Source of the DNA: Viscum album
Taxonomy: Eukaryota > Streptophyta > Magnoliopsida > Santalales > Viscaceae
Assembly: GCA_963277665.1 (NCBI GenBank)
Contig: OY728165.1
Location: 1,755,936,772-1,756,000,771, forward strand
Reading direction: 5' to 3'
DNA length: 64,000 bases
How positions within the stretch are numbered: position 1 is the first letter of the stretch; each line of letters starts with the position of its first letter. This document shows, in pieces, positions 11,250-23,830 of the stretch. The notes under the pieces were generated by a model. The model did no database searches. It was given only the letters and a program-made list of their open reading frames with translations, and was not told the DNA's origin. The position numbers were made by a program, and so were the translations under genes.

Positions 11250-12873
11250 TATTTCATTTCATTTATCTATCTATTATAGATATTTATAATGAATATATAT
11301 GATATATAAATCATGATTTACATTCTGGAAGTAATTAAATCATGATATAAGTAATAATAATATCATGAACAGCAAGTCCAAACATGTATGATAAATAAAA
11401 CGATTTTACTCAAAATGCTGCTTTAATATGGAATTTTACAAAATAACGGGTAATATAAAGTCATAAGTGAACCATATATGATATCATAACAATGAATATG
11501 ATTATATAATAATTAAAAGACGTTATTTAAATAATTATACATGAGGTTCGGATACGTATGAAGCATATTAGACCTAAGGTAAGGGATAACATTTCCAATC
11601 TCGTTTTTATCCGAGATTGTTTATTCGTAAGTATTTACTCGTTTTATATTTATCATCCAGGTCCCTATTTTCTAAAAAAAATCATGTATTTTTAATCTCC
11701 TTATTACCCATTTATGATTTTTACTACATTTTATGTAAGGAATATTTCTTTTTTTTACCATATGAGGTACTTTTTTACTTTCCCGGGAATATTACTAGAA
11801 GAATGTTTTTTTAACTTATACGGCATGAACAGATTTTTACAGTTTTATAACACCTTAATTTCAGGAAGCTTACTCAATAAGATTTCCTGAATATTTTTAA
11901 CAAAATCCTTTTATTTTAAAATTTCATTAAATGTTGTGAAAATTAAATGATTTTTCAGAAGAAAGGATATTTATCTCAAGAATTCATTTCAAGTGTTTTA
12001 TCAAATCCATTTTCCATCTATGATGATATTTTTTCATATGTGTATGTTTCAAGTATAGTGTATCTATGATTTAAATGGTTTCCCTTTTCTTATGATGAAA
12101 TGATATCCATTAGTTTTATATGGATTATTTTATGATGGGATGATGTTTATGAAACCCATTTTATTCATTGGGTAATGTTGAATGATTTATGTTCATGTTG
12201 TGGCACCCGTAAGAATGATTTAATTATAAGATGGGTGGGACCTATATATCCCTCCAATGAATTGGTTAAATATTTATATCTCATGATATAGACATGGCTA
12301 TAATGGTTTGTTAATCCGGTTCAGTGTTATAGGACTGGAATGAAGAGTGAACTTTATCAAAAAGGGACTTTGTCCACTAAGATAGTTTTGGAAGAAATGC
12401 CTTGGATACTATTGAAATCATAACATGTGATTAATGGTTTTCAACCATTACATGTTTTATTCCCATGCTATTTTATCGTTATTGATGTTCCATTATGATA
12501 TATTCCTTACATACAACCATGTTTTATTTCATTTCTCATGATTTTGATGTTTAAACATTATGTTCATGTTTTTAAGTTCAAATGTGTATTGTTTATTTTA
12601 TTTTATCCATTCTTATCCTTACTGATCATTTGAGCTCACCTTTTATATATTTTCTTTTCCCTAGGATATAAAAAATGGTTTTAGGTAAGAAAAAAAAGGG
12701 AAAGATCTTAATGGGAGATGTTGAAGATCTTTCACCATGATTAGAAGTTTATGTTCCGAGTTTCCAAAGACACTAAACTATTACGATCCATGAGTGTTGG
12801 TTTTTGTTATGTATTAAGTATTCTGAAAAAGTAATGTAATGTCCATGTACGCCATGTTTGGGGTCTCTACAGA

Positions 12874-12885
12874 TGGTATCAGAGG
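12874..12885 (+). other. Primer binding site for tRNA-iMet
   Basis: TGGTATCAGAGG begins two bases after the LTR end. It matches the 3' end complement of plant initiator tRNA-Met (TGGTATCAGAGC) except for the last base. This is the usual primer site for chromoviruses and Copia elements. Confidence 0.85.
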
Positions 12886-13130
12886 AAAGGTTTAGTTAAC
12901 CTTTGGAATCTAGGATGGAAAAACATTAGTGAGATCTCTAGAGATATTTCAATGGAATGTAAAGGGATGTTCCTAAGGTTATGTATAAATATACGTTACA
13001 GTCCTAAAATTATGATAATGATCATTAATAACCAATTATTAAACCTAAATGTTAAATATTGAAAGTACTCCCCTTGATTATGTTGTTTTCCTAGTATGTT
13101 TTTTGCCTCTCACGCTATTCTTTTTGTGTT

Positions 13131-13763
13131 ATGAAAATGGATGGAAATAGGATGATTCACAATAATTGAGGATATTATGGAAAATGGAATGATATTTTTC
13201 ATGAGAAACCAAATGAAATGGAATTTTGAAGTACAAACATCGTTATTATTCCTAATCAGCAATCTCATAATCTGATCTATAATCTCAACTTTGGTATGTT
13301 TCGTAAATCAGCTAATAAATGAAAGATGGAGTTTCATGATGATCATAGAGGAACAAAAGTTCAATTTACATCATGTAAATCATGTGGTAAGGGCCATTAG
13401 GGAGAAAGTTTAAATGGAACTGGAAGATGCTTTAGGTGTGGAAAATAAGGCCACCAAGACAGTAATTTTAAAGGAAAAGGTTCAGTTAACACAATGGACA
13501 AGGATAATGGTATTTCTAAAACATCAACAACGATTAAATTTTTAAAATGTGTATTGTACGGGCATTATGAAAACCAATGCTCTATGAAAAAATTTCATGA
13601 AGAGAATATTCATGGTTGTATGGGTAGTATTTATGTTGATGTTGATGAAGAGACTACAAATGATATATGAGATGAAGGAAATGATGAAGCTCAGTCGGTG
13701 GTTTAAGAAGGTAGTGGAATGATTGTTTGTTTATCAAGAATTATGTATGGTACTATGGGATAA
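13131..13763 (+). pseudogene. Gag-like zinc-knuckle ORF relic
   Basis: One frame runs from ATG at 13131 to TAA at 13761-13763 with no frameshift but seven internal stops. It encodes about 210 residues. The centre holds two nucleocapsid-type knuckles linked by the conserved NGTGRCFRCGK block, which resembles the GTGACFRCG linker of Tekay/Del gag. In both, the last Cys is lost (GES in the first, SNF in the second). A third knuckle-like motif, CVLYGHYENQC, follows. The N-terminal matrix/capsid domain of a normal gag is missing, which suggests the ORF was already a reduced gag before it decayed. Its role would have been RNA binding and packaging. Confidence 0.6.
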
Positions 13764-15124
13764 TGAAAAATCTATGGATTGTTAAACTGTTGTCTTTCCT
13801 TGATTTTTTGAATTTAATTGATGAATGGTATCGGTAACCATTAAAGGTTATTCAAATATTTTTGGATGGTAGATGATATGTGTGTAATTAAAGGATAAAG
13901 AGATAATGGGATGTTTGATCGTATTTATGAGCTCATGACTGGTATAAGGACAATGTCATATCATGGTTTGAGTATATAGATTTTTGGGATTTTGGTATGT
14001 GGAAAGTGATAAATTTTGAAAAAAATCATGTTTTCACTAAGGTTTAATGGGTATTTATTTTTCATGAGAATACAAGATTATGGTATTCACATGTTTGGAA
14101 TCTGATCAAAAGATATATCTTGTGATATATGAGGTATAAATGATGGTATTCATGTGCTTGTTATATGACCTTTTTATTTATAATTATCTTTATACATTGA
14201 GTTTGGAAAGATGTATTTTGGATAAGCCTAAAGATTGGAGTGGATTATGTTGTACATTAGTTAGTATTATTTATGGCTAGAAATGATTTCCATATTATTG
14301 ATAGAATGTTATAATTATGTAGCTTAATAAAAGGGAAAACCTACAGAATGTGCAACAACCCTTCTTGTTAGATGAGGATGTGGGTATCGAACCCTCAACT
14401 GAAGAGAAACATGCCTTTATTGCCTACTACTCGCCTACAGGATGTCCCTGGTTTGTATAAACTAGTTTTATTTTATTAAAAAGGATGATAGATAAAGTAT
14501 ACGTCCATTTTAAGAACCATATAAGATTAATCTTAGTATAGATGGTCTTATGTATATTTAAAAAATTGTGCTAAACATTTTTCGATTGAAACAGATGGAA
14601 TGACATATTATTCTATCGCATGATCTTCTAACTCTTCACGAATGAAAAATTCCACTTCATTTATTTAAGAGATGAGGTGTAAATTGTTCATGTCACGAAC
14701 AATAGTGAGACTGTACCAAAATCAAGTTAGAATTTATTTTAATTCAACAACTATTCATCATTAGGGAAATGATCTTGAGAGTGAAAAACATGGTCCTAGT
14801 ACCCTTATATCCAATTAATTCGATGGTACCTTAGATCTTCACAAATTTATGACTTTTTAATTGTTGTCTCTTTAATAGTAATGTTCTCTACCACTCTCCA
14901 TCTGAACTTGGTGGTTAGATTTCTCTTCCATATCCATATTTTTACATATATTCTTCTATTGGAAACCAAGTGATTGGTTAATTTGGGTAACCTTTACATT
15001 TCATAATTTAGTTTTTAAAGTTCAGTTTTGGTATTCCATTTTAATATGTGGGTTTCTATTAAGGAAACATTCAAGTATTAAACAATTTATAACCCCGATG
15101 AATTTCGAGAGCGAAATTCATTTT

Positions 15125-15132
15125 AAGGGAGG
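15125..15132 (+). other. Polypurine tract of LARD-like element
   Basis: AAGGGAGG lies six bases before the downstream LTR, preceded by TTTT. It would prime plus-strand DNA synthesis. The upstream block with GCGAAATTC is the sequence that usually precedes the tract in Tekay/Del-type elements. Confidence 0.75.
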
Positions 15133-16972
15133 TATGAATTTAACACCCCGAGATTTTATGAAAAATATTATTTTAATTTCATTGATGTCTTGTGTTGTAC
15201 GTTATGGAAAAATTATCTTGTGATATACACAACACCATATTAGTTTTTATTATACACAAACACTATTATTGGCTTGCGTTACACACAATCATGACCTTCC
15301 TTGATAGCCTGTGTAGTACGCAATACAAGGTTGCCCTAAACAATGATATATTATTATAATATTATTATGCAATAGGCGTTATGAATAGTAATAACTACAT
15401 TTTTAACATTATTATTCATCATACAATTTTTTTAAAACATGGTTTGTGGACAAAATAAATTTTTTAGATAAAATAAGTATTTTTTTAAAATTGCAGTTTT
15501 GCAGCTTTTTGATGGTGCACCCACATTAAATTTTGTTTTTTACATGTTTATAAGTTCAATTTGACAAAATAAAATTCTTCTTTGGAATTAGGATATAAAA
15601 ATTTACTTTGGATAAAATTTTCATATTATTCTGATAACTTTAATACTTTAATGAACAGTAAAAACACGCTATATTTTAAGTAATAATTTTTTTCATCGCA
15701 ATAATTTATATGGTTAAATTATAATATGGAATTGTTTTAAATGATAAATAGAATATGTTTTTTCCATTTAATTTAATTTATTTCATTACCATTATTTTTA
15801 CATTTAATTCATTGGTAAAAACATTTCAATCTTTCGTAATGTTTTTACTTTTAAAACATGTTTTCTAAACAACGGGATTAATTTTTAAATTAATTACTGA
15901 AACATCTGTTTTTTGAATTTTAAAAAATTGATTCTATATTTGGATTCATTGGGTCCAAATTATGTTAATATGATAGTTTTATTGTTTTAATATTATTAAT
16001 AGTAACTATGGTAATATTTATTTACTACAGTTAAAGTTAAATCAGGTAATTAAGGGTGAAAATAAGATTGTAAAATTACCCTAACATCTGCCAAAATTAT
16101 ATTGGATGACTAAAAGTCGACCCATATCACCTAATGGTCGAAATAGATTAATTTTTTGGAATTTTTAAAATGAAAATAATTTAATTATTATTAAAACAAA
16201 AGAACGTGAAAACATGTCACTCTTTTAAATATTATAAGTATAATAATTTTAATTTAGGGATAAACTTCATGAAACATCGAACATGATTAGTCTACAAAAA
16301 TATAATAAAAGTATCTACATAATGTTAATTTATTTAGGATTTTTAGGGATTAAATAATTATCATTAAATGTGAAACAATAGTGATGTTGAAATTATTTTA
16401 TTGATTGAAATATCAAATAATTGGTTTTAAAAATATTAAAATAAATATTATATGAACTATTTAATGTGATCCACTAATTTTAGAGATAAATATTACATGT
16501 CATGAATCTATTAAATCTTTTAGTTTAAACATATCTTATATGAGGATTTTATTTAAATTAAAATAAATTAATAGTGTCAAAATTGAAAATATTGTTATTT
16601 TATAAAAATAAAAAAATATAAAATTCTTAAAAAATCACTAAAATTTTTGAAAAAAAATTAAAATTTATATGGTTGATAGTGTAATAAATTATCCAATTAT
16701 GGAAAATCAAAACACATAAGTAATTATTTATAACAATTTAAAATTTATAATTTTATTACCAGAAATAAAATTAAATAGATTAAATAAGCATAAATCTAGT
16801 TGATAATGTTTAATATAAATTCTAAAGATGTCTAAATTTTATTGTTAGGGGAGCTGACAACCCTATGTCTTCTAAGCCTCGGATTTGAGTCATTTTGGTA
16901 GTTTTTATGTGTTGTTTAAATTTATTATAAATTAATATTTCTTATAATTACAAAGGTTCCCCTCTCCTACCT

Positions 16973-16980
16973 TATAAAGG
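16973..16980 (+). promoter_or_regulatory. TATA box of downstream LTR
   Basis: TATAAAGG sits in the same pyrimidine-rich context as the upstream copy (TATAAAAG). Confidence 0.5.
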
Positions 16981-17040
16981 GAACCTCCTCCCTCTCCACT
17001 TCACAACATTTTGAGGCTTCAATAATTATGGGAACAATAT

Positions 17041-17276
17041 CATCGCTCGTGCATATGTATGAACTACCGTCTCCATGATGTGATGAGATTCATTCTCCAT
17101 GTTAACTACTAAAAAGTGATTATAAATTATATATAATAAATAATAATGAAATATATGAAATGAAAAAGATATTGGATATATATATATATATGTCATCTAC
17201 TTACTTCCAGTCAAGTCAATGAGGAATGGAAATTAGAGTTCATGCGTACGTACGTCCTACCATCTCCATTAACGGT
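17041..17276 (+). repeat. Two hairpin modules in downstream LTR
   Basis: These are the orthologous copies of modules B and C. B keeps CATCGC facing GTGATG with one G-T wobble where the other LTR has G-C. In C the left arm is eroded to AGAGTTCATG while the right arm keeps AACGGTG. Module A is absent because of the deletion. Confidence 0.6.
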
Positions 17277-18896
17277 GTATTACATTTCATTTATCTATCT
17301 ATTATAAATATGTATACTAAATATATATGATATATAAATCATGATTTAAATTCTAGAAGTAATTAAATTATGATATAAGCAATAATAATATCCTAAACAA
17401 CAAGTCCAAACACCTATGATAAATTAAACGATTATACTCAAAACACTGCTTTAACATGGAATTTACAAAACAACGGGTAATATAAAGTCATAAGTGAACC
17501 ATATAGGATATCATAAAAATTAATATGATTCTTTAATAATTCAATCACCTTATTTAAATCATTATACAGGAGGTTTGGATACGTACAAAGCATATCAGAA
17601 GTAAGGTAATGGATAACTTTTCCAATATCATTTTTATCTAAGATTGTTTATTCCTATGTATTTACTGGGGATATATTTTTTATCATGTCCCAGTTTTCAA
17701 AAAATGGTTTCATGTATTATTAATGTAATTTTTACGCATTTTTGACTTTTACTACATCATATGTAAGAAATCTTTCTTTTGTTTACCATATGAGGTACTT
17801 TTTTACTTTTTTGGAAAAAGTATGAGAATAATGTTTTTTAAAATTATATAGCATGCACGGATTTTAACATTTTTATAATGCCTTATTTTCTTGAAGATGA
17901 CTCTACAATATTTCATTAATATTTTCAAAAAATCCTTTTATTTTCAAATTTCATGGAATTTTGTCAAAATAAAATTATTTTTAAGAAGAAATGATATTTT
18001 TCTCAAGAATTTATTTCAAGTGTTTTATCAAAACCATTTTCCATGTAAGATGACATTTTTTCATATGTTTATGTTTCATGTATAATGTCTCTATGATTTA
18101 CATGGTTTCAATTTTCTTATGGTAAAATGATATCAATTTGTTTTATATGGATTATGTTATGGCGGGATGATGTTAATGAAACCCATTTTATTATTTGGGT
18201 AATAACGAATGATTTATGTTCATGTTTTGGAACCCATAAGAATGATTTCATTATGAGATGGGTGGGACCTATATCTCCCTCCAATTCATTGGTTAAAGAT
18301 TTATATCTCATGATATAGACATGGATAGAATGGTAAGTAAATCCGGTTAAGTGTTACAGGACTCGAACTAGGAGTGAACTCGATTCAGAAAGGGACTTTT
18401 TCCACTAAGATGGTCTTGGAAAGAAATACCTTGGCACTATGGAAATCATATCATGTGCTTAATAGTTTTACACCATTACTTTTTTTATTCCCATGCTATT
18501 TTATCATTATTGATGTTCCATTATTATCTTTGGATTACGTAGTGACATGTTTTATGTGATTGCTCAAGATTTTGATGTTTAAACATTATGTTCATGTTTT
18601 TAAGCTAAAATGTGTATGATTTTTTTTATTTTCACCATGCATACCCTTACTGAACATTTGAGCTCTCCCTTTATATGTTTTTTTCCCAGGATATATAGAA
18701 AGGTTTTAGTTATGAAAACAAAAGGGGAAGATCTTTATGGGAGATTTTGAAGATCTCTCACCATGAATATAAGATTATGTTCTGAGTTTCCAAATACAAT
18801 AAACTATTATGATCCTTCAGTGTTGGTTTTTGTTATTTTTAAGTATTCTGAATAAGTAATGTAATGTACATGTAAGTCAAGTTTTGGGTCTCTACA

Positions 18897-18901
18897 TACC
18901 C
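18897..18901. repeat. Right 5-bp target-site duplication (TACCC)
   Basis: It is an exact match to 8655-8659 and abuts the LTR end. Confidence 0.85.
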
Positions 18902-21900
18902 TTTCCTTTTAAAAACCTTATATCCTTTGAGAATCATTTATCTTATATCTTTTAATGTATATCATCAACCTATCACCTAATATAAAACTCTCTCTATCAC
19001 ACATATCATATTTTGATCGACAATACCATCTCATCATGTATTCTAAGACACTTATCTACCATATTAGGGGGTTCATTGGGAATTGATTTATCTTTTGGTG
19101 TGTAATTATATTTAATATCAAATAATCTTGTAAATTTGTGTATCAAAATGAGAATGGTGTAATGGGATCTGGATTGGAGTATCTACAAAAAAGGATCTCT
19201 CCGTATTTATAATTAAATATTAAAGTTATGGAAACAATTTGGGTTGAAAACTATAATTCAATTATTATAATAGAGAGAAATAAAGTGGGGATTCATGGTA
19301 ACCATTCTACAAATCAAATATCTATTTTCTTATAATCATGTTATATAAGAATATTTTTAATTTAATAATTCTAGTGATTTCTACAATATAATACATATGT
19401 TAAAAGTATGATGGTATCCACTGGAGATAAAAAACTAGTAAATAATATATGTTTATGTTTTGGGGATGTATGGTAAAACCTTCATAGTGTATCAAAATTT
19501 TATATAGTAAAAATCAATCAAAAAAGGATGAATATTTTATATTCATTATATGATGATGAAAATAGATGGATGTGTTGTTTTTTTTAATATCATTTTTTGA
19601 TTGTTTATACATCTAGGGTACCTACATCAAAATTCAAAGGATTTTTTAATTATTTTATAATTTTAAATAATTTATATAATTATTCTATGCTATTATGAAT
19701 TGATTAGGGGTAAAATAAAGTTATTTGTGATGATTTTAGAAGATTATAATATTATATATTAGAATATATATTTTTTAGTCATAATTGGATCTCTATAAGT
19801 ATGATGTTTATATTTATGTCATTATTCTTAAGTTAAGGGTTAATTAGACTTTACATATGAGTTGTTCGATAATCTATATGAACCTGTATATAGATGCACA
19901 CATGTCTTTTTTAATAGTGTATGTTTAATTGTGTAGTTACTTTTGATTGATTTTATATAAAATACATGTCATCAAAGGCTTTGTGTGAGTGATTCCAATA
20001 TTCAAAAAAGTAACTTTTTTATATATTAAAATGTGATATATGAAATATATAAATGAAAATGTATAATGAATGTATGGTAATTATAATATATGAAAAATCA
20101 GTTTTCTTCAAACAAATTATGAAGAATAAACAGTAAGGATTATACATAGACTATTACTTTTGAGGATTAAATTTCACAAATTTTAAGAGAGTGTGTGATT
20201 CCAGTTAGAAAATTATGATTGTTGGAAATTTAAAAATAGAGTATAAAATAATTTATAAATATATAAGATAAGTGTATAATATTATTATATTTTTTCATTA
20301 TTATGATGGAAAATGTGAGTTGATGCTTGGGTAGTTCTTAAATCAACCAAACATAATGAATATTTTGAGACGAATTATCTATGCCAGATATCATATAGAT
20401 TAGATGAGATGTATAAATATTAAATTTATTAGTATTTATCAAATAATTTAAAATTAGAATAATAGACATTCAATTTTCTTAATTACAATTTAGAATCAAA
20501 TTTAATTTTTTGTTGTTTTTATGAATCCAAATTAAAATTAAAAAATTCATTTTGAATAATACTATGGATGAAGTATGAAGTGTGTATATGATATTCAATT
20601 TATCATATAAACATGATTCCAATATATCTCTTTTCATAAAATCTCAACAATCAATAATCCAAGACACAATAGGTAATGTTTTTTGATTCTATGCATAGAT
20701 ATGTTAGAAGAAATGATGTTGATTTTATTGAAGTATTTTAAAATTAATTGGAGAAGACACCTGAATCCAACAATATATGTAATAAGAAAAAATTCTCAAT
20801 TGATTCAAATTTTTATGAAAAGATGATGGACCATAATAATTTCCCAAGGCATAATAATTATAGATGAATCTAATAATTTCTGTCATGATAGACACCAATG
20901 TAAAATATGTTCAGCCAAATGGAAATGTCTATGATGGAATCTGAATGTGATTATAATTTTTTATATTCTATCAATGGGAAATTAATTTGTTGGTGACCTA
21001 TGATTAATATGTAAATTTTTGATAGAGCACTAAATTTTAGATGTTAGAAGAATAATTGAACTAAGATGAATTCGATGTTCAAAATGTGAAGACTAATAAG
21101 TATCATGAAAACATTTTGGGTTTGTTAATATACTATGTATTTAAGGAGTATTAGAATATATAGAAGAGTAAGATTCCTAACATTATTTTGATATCATTTT
21201 ATTGATCAAAATAACTATGAAACAGAATTTTATGGAATAATAATATAGGATAGACTAACAGTTTTGTTGTTTATTTTTGTTTTCAGAGCCATTTTGAAAA
21301 TGAAGATGCACTATTTATCTAAAGATAATATATCTTATTTATTTTAGATACCTATGTAATCCATTTCTATTGAAGAGATATAAATCTACTCTATAATCAT
21401 GATGGAGTGGAGGGTATTATTATTTATGATATTTGGAACTAAAATACAATTTTTTATAACAATGATATATTTTATGTTAATTTATAATAATTATATATAA
21501 ATATGAGGTGATCTATTTTAGAAGTATATGTAATGAAAAAACATGTATAAACAAGATTTGAAGTTGTGTTCTTTAAATGACTATTGGTTTTGAAGTAAAA
21601 CATATTGTGCAACTATGATTATAGAGGAAATAAGGTCTTTTATAAGTCATATGAGATGTCAAAAAGTTTTTCAATAGTGATATTATATTTATCTGTGGGA
21701 TGAAAAAATAGTAATGTATTGATTATTGTATAAAATTAATATTTGGTGAAAATAACAAAAAATGTTAGCTATTATGTAATTATAACAAACCTTGTAAAAA
21801 TACCATATACATACTAAAGAATCATTACAATAATTTCACATAATGTTTATTACTATATTTAAAGTTAATTAATTAAATAATAATAACCATTGATAAATTA

Positions 21901-23488
21901 TTATTAAAATAAATATTGGAATTGTGTAATTAATGGAAAAACTAGAATCACCCCATGATCTTCCTACATCAATCCGGAAGGGGAATTTCACTTCATTAAT
22001 TTTTTAAAAATAGTTTCCCTCTTGATAAATATATTATTCAAAGTCCACTTCATCCTAATGATTCAATGAATGATTGATTTGAGATATTTAAAGAATTTTT
22101 TCATGTGGATAAATTTGGTTCCATCCATGTTAGTGTTGAATTTAAATTCTAGGACAATACATTACAAAAATTATGTTTAATTATAAAAATAATTCTATAC
22201 ATGTTAGAAGTAATATTCTCTACAACTATATGAATTTAATCAAATTTGTATGTTATTAATAGTTGATGATGTTGATAAATATCCTTCTAACTATTCTTGT
22301 TTAATCATTATAGAGTATGAATAAGACTAATTTAATAAGATATATGATGAAATATAGTCTCATGTAAAAGATATTTTGAATTATGATCATTTTTAAATAG
22401 TGGGATATTTACTTGAGTTGATAAATAATATATTTCTAAAAAAATCACCACATGAGAAATAATTTGATGTTATGGAAGTATCATTGACTAAAAAGGAATA
22501 ATTATGAAACAACATCTCGATAAAAGTTTTTGTTTTTGATTAAATATTTTAATTTTCAATTACGAAATTTATATATTTTATGAAAAAATAAAATGGGAGG
22601 TTTCTAATAATGATGTGCCTTATTTATTTTTTGTTACTGATGTATTCCATGCATTAGAAAATCATCATAGTTTCTTAACAGATGTAAATGATGAATTTCA
22701 TTATGTAAAATAAATGAGTCTGAAAAAAAGGATTGTTCAACTTAATATGTTAGAATGATACAAAATGAACAAGTTTAGATATGGAAGGGGTTGTGGAGAG
22801 AATGATGAATTCATCCGAGGATGAAAAAATACCATAAAAATAAGTATATAAAGAATGAAGTAAAGTTGAAAATTTGGTCATCTAGTCAACTTGAATTGTC
22901 CAAAGCTAGTAATAAATAGCTAATTATAAAAATAACACTAAGGAGAGTGTTATAAATAAAAAGGATAAAATTAGTTGGAAAATATCATATGATATCATAG
23001 GGGTAAATATACTTCATGCTCATGGAGAACCTATCAAATATTCCAGATAAATATATTTTAAAAAAATATTTTCATATCTTTTTGAAATGGCAGTCTTATG
23101 AAAAAATAAAAAAATAAAAAAAATAAAAAAATTTCTATAAATGAGAAAATAAATAGTTTTTTGTCTTTTTTGAAATAATAATTGTCTTAGAATAGATTAT
23201 CGGTCCAAAATATGATATTGTGAAATTCATAGAAGGCCTAAAACAAGTGGAACATAACTAAAACTAATAATAAATCATCTATAAATATAATATGTTCACA
23301 TAATATCAAAAAAATCATTACTAATGTATATTTTATTATCTTGATAACTTCTATTAATATTGAAATATAGTTGGCCACTATAATGTGGAATGTATGAATG
23401 AAATGGGGTAATAAAATATATATATATATATATGAGTAAATGTCCACAATATATGGGGATATAGGTGATAAAAACATTATAGTCATAC
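18902..23488. other. AT-rich, low-C stretch, no gene recognised
   Basis: The + strand is poor in C and richer in G, as in the interior of the neighbouring LTR element. I looked for reverse transcriptase, integrase, zinc-knuckle and transposase motifs and recognised none; stops are frequent in all frames. An A-rich run with periodic T occurs near 23100-23130, and (AT)9 at 23416-23433. It may be a very decayed plus-strand retroelement, but this is only inferred from composition. Confidence 0.45.
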
Positions 23489-23830
23489 ATGAGTGTCATT
23501 CTAGTAAATAATACAATTGAACATATATCTCCTATGAAGTTAATGAATATTTTGTTTTCAAATTATTTGAAGAACACAAAAAATATGGATTCAAAAACAT
23601 ATGCGAAATGGTTATTTTATTTTTTTGAGAGAGGTAATAGAATAAATATTTATCAAAAATTAAAGAAAATAAATTCTAGTAGGAAAATTATGGAAAACAA
23701 GAAGTCAATTCATGAAATTTATAATATAATTTGGAGGGATATTGACACTCTTTGTGAAGGGATTGGGAGGCTGCCTATAGGGGAGTTCCAAAAGATAAAT
23801 ATCATGTATGTGGAAGGATCTATAAGATAG
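23489..23830 (+). CDS. Unidentified 113-codon ORF in AT-rich DNA
   Basis: This is the longest uninterrupted frame in about 10 kb of stop-rich sequence. The product is basic and rich in Lys, Asn and Ile, with a cluster of Arg, Trp and Glu residues unlike the poly-Ile/Tyr/Phe shadows around it. Examples are FERGNRINIYQKL at residues 49-61 and RDIDTLCEGIGRLPIGEF at residues 82-99. In the same frame after the stop, some 70 codons still look protein-like but carry four stops, so the frame may be a piece of a longer decayed gene. I do not recognise the family. A relic of a transposable element or of an integrated viral sequence is possible; a functional gene is unlikely. Confidence 0.3.
   Translation: MSVILVNNTIEHISPMKLMNILFSNYLKNTKNMDSKTYAKWLFYFFERGNRINIYQKLKKINSSRKIMENKKSIHEIYNIIWRDIDTLCEGIGRLPIGEFQKINIMYVEGSIR

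Larger units (their letters stand above)
8660..12871 (+). repeat. Upstream LTR (4212 bp)
   Basis: It begins TGTAACACCC and ends GGTCTCTACA. It is colinear with 15139-18896 over nearly its whole length. It is about 450 bp longer than its partner, and most of the difference lies at about 10540-10985, a segment absent from the downstream LTR. It contains a four-fold short hairpin array near its start, a TATA box at 10478-10485 and three larger hairpin modules at 10821-11249. Confidence 0.88.
12872..15138 (+). other. Interior of the LARD-like element
   Basis: It is 2267 bp, poor in C on the + strand. It holds the primer site, a gag-like relic at 13131-13763 and about 1.3 kb with no recognisable pol domain. 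A short GC-richer patch near 14340-14450 has no identified function. The final 60 bases carry the conserved chromovirus-like 3' end and the polypurine tract. Confidence 0.7.
8660..18896 (+). mobile_element. 10.2 kb LARD-like Ty3/gypsy element, chromovirus type
   Basis: Two long direct repeats (8660-12871 and 15139-18896) flank a 2.27 kb interior. The interior starts with a tRNA-iMet primer site two bases after the LTR and ends with a polypurine tract. The block just before the downstream LTR (TTTCGAGAGCGAAATTC, then TTTTAAGGGAGG) matches the usual 3' end of Tekay/Del-type chromoviruses. The interior holds only a short gag-like relic and no recognisable protease, reverse transcriptase or integrase. 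Long LTRs with a short, pol-less interior fit a large retrotransposon derivative that depends on a partner element. In a 250-base sample the LTRs differ at roughly one position in eight by eye, so the insertion is old. Confidence 0.85.
15139..18896 (+). repeat. Downstream LTR (3758 bp)
   Basis: It starts TTTAACACCCC (TG mutated to TT) and ends GGTCTCTACA. It is colinear with the upstream LTR but lacks about 450 bp that include hairpin module A. Modules B (17041-17085) and C (about 17234-17276) are present, B with one G-T pair and C with a partly decayed left arm. The TATA box is at 16973-16980. Two overlapping 63-64 codon frames near 18120-18318 are not conserved in the other copy. Confidence 0.88.

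Noticed and set aside
18117..18318. Overlapping 63- and 64-codon frames on both strands of the downstream LTR
   Set aside because: They are not conserved in the upstream LTR and have no domain.
23416..23433. (AT)9 microsatellite
   Set aside because: It is real but ordinary in DNA of this composition.
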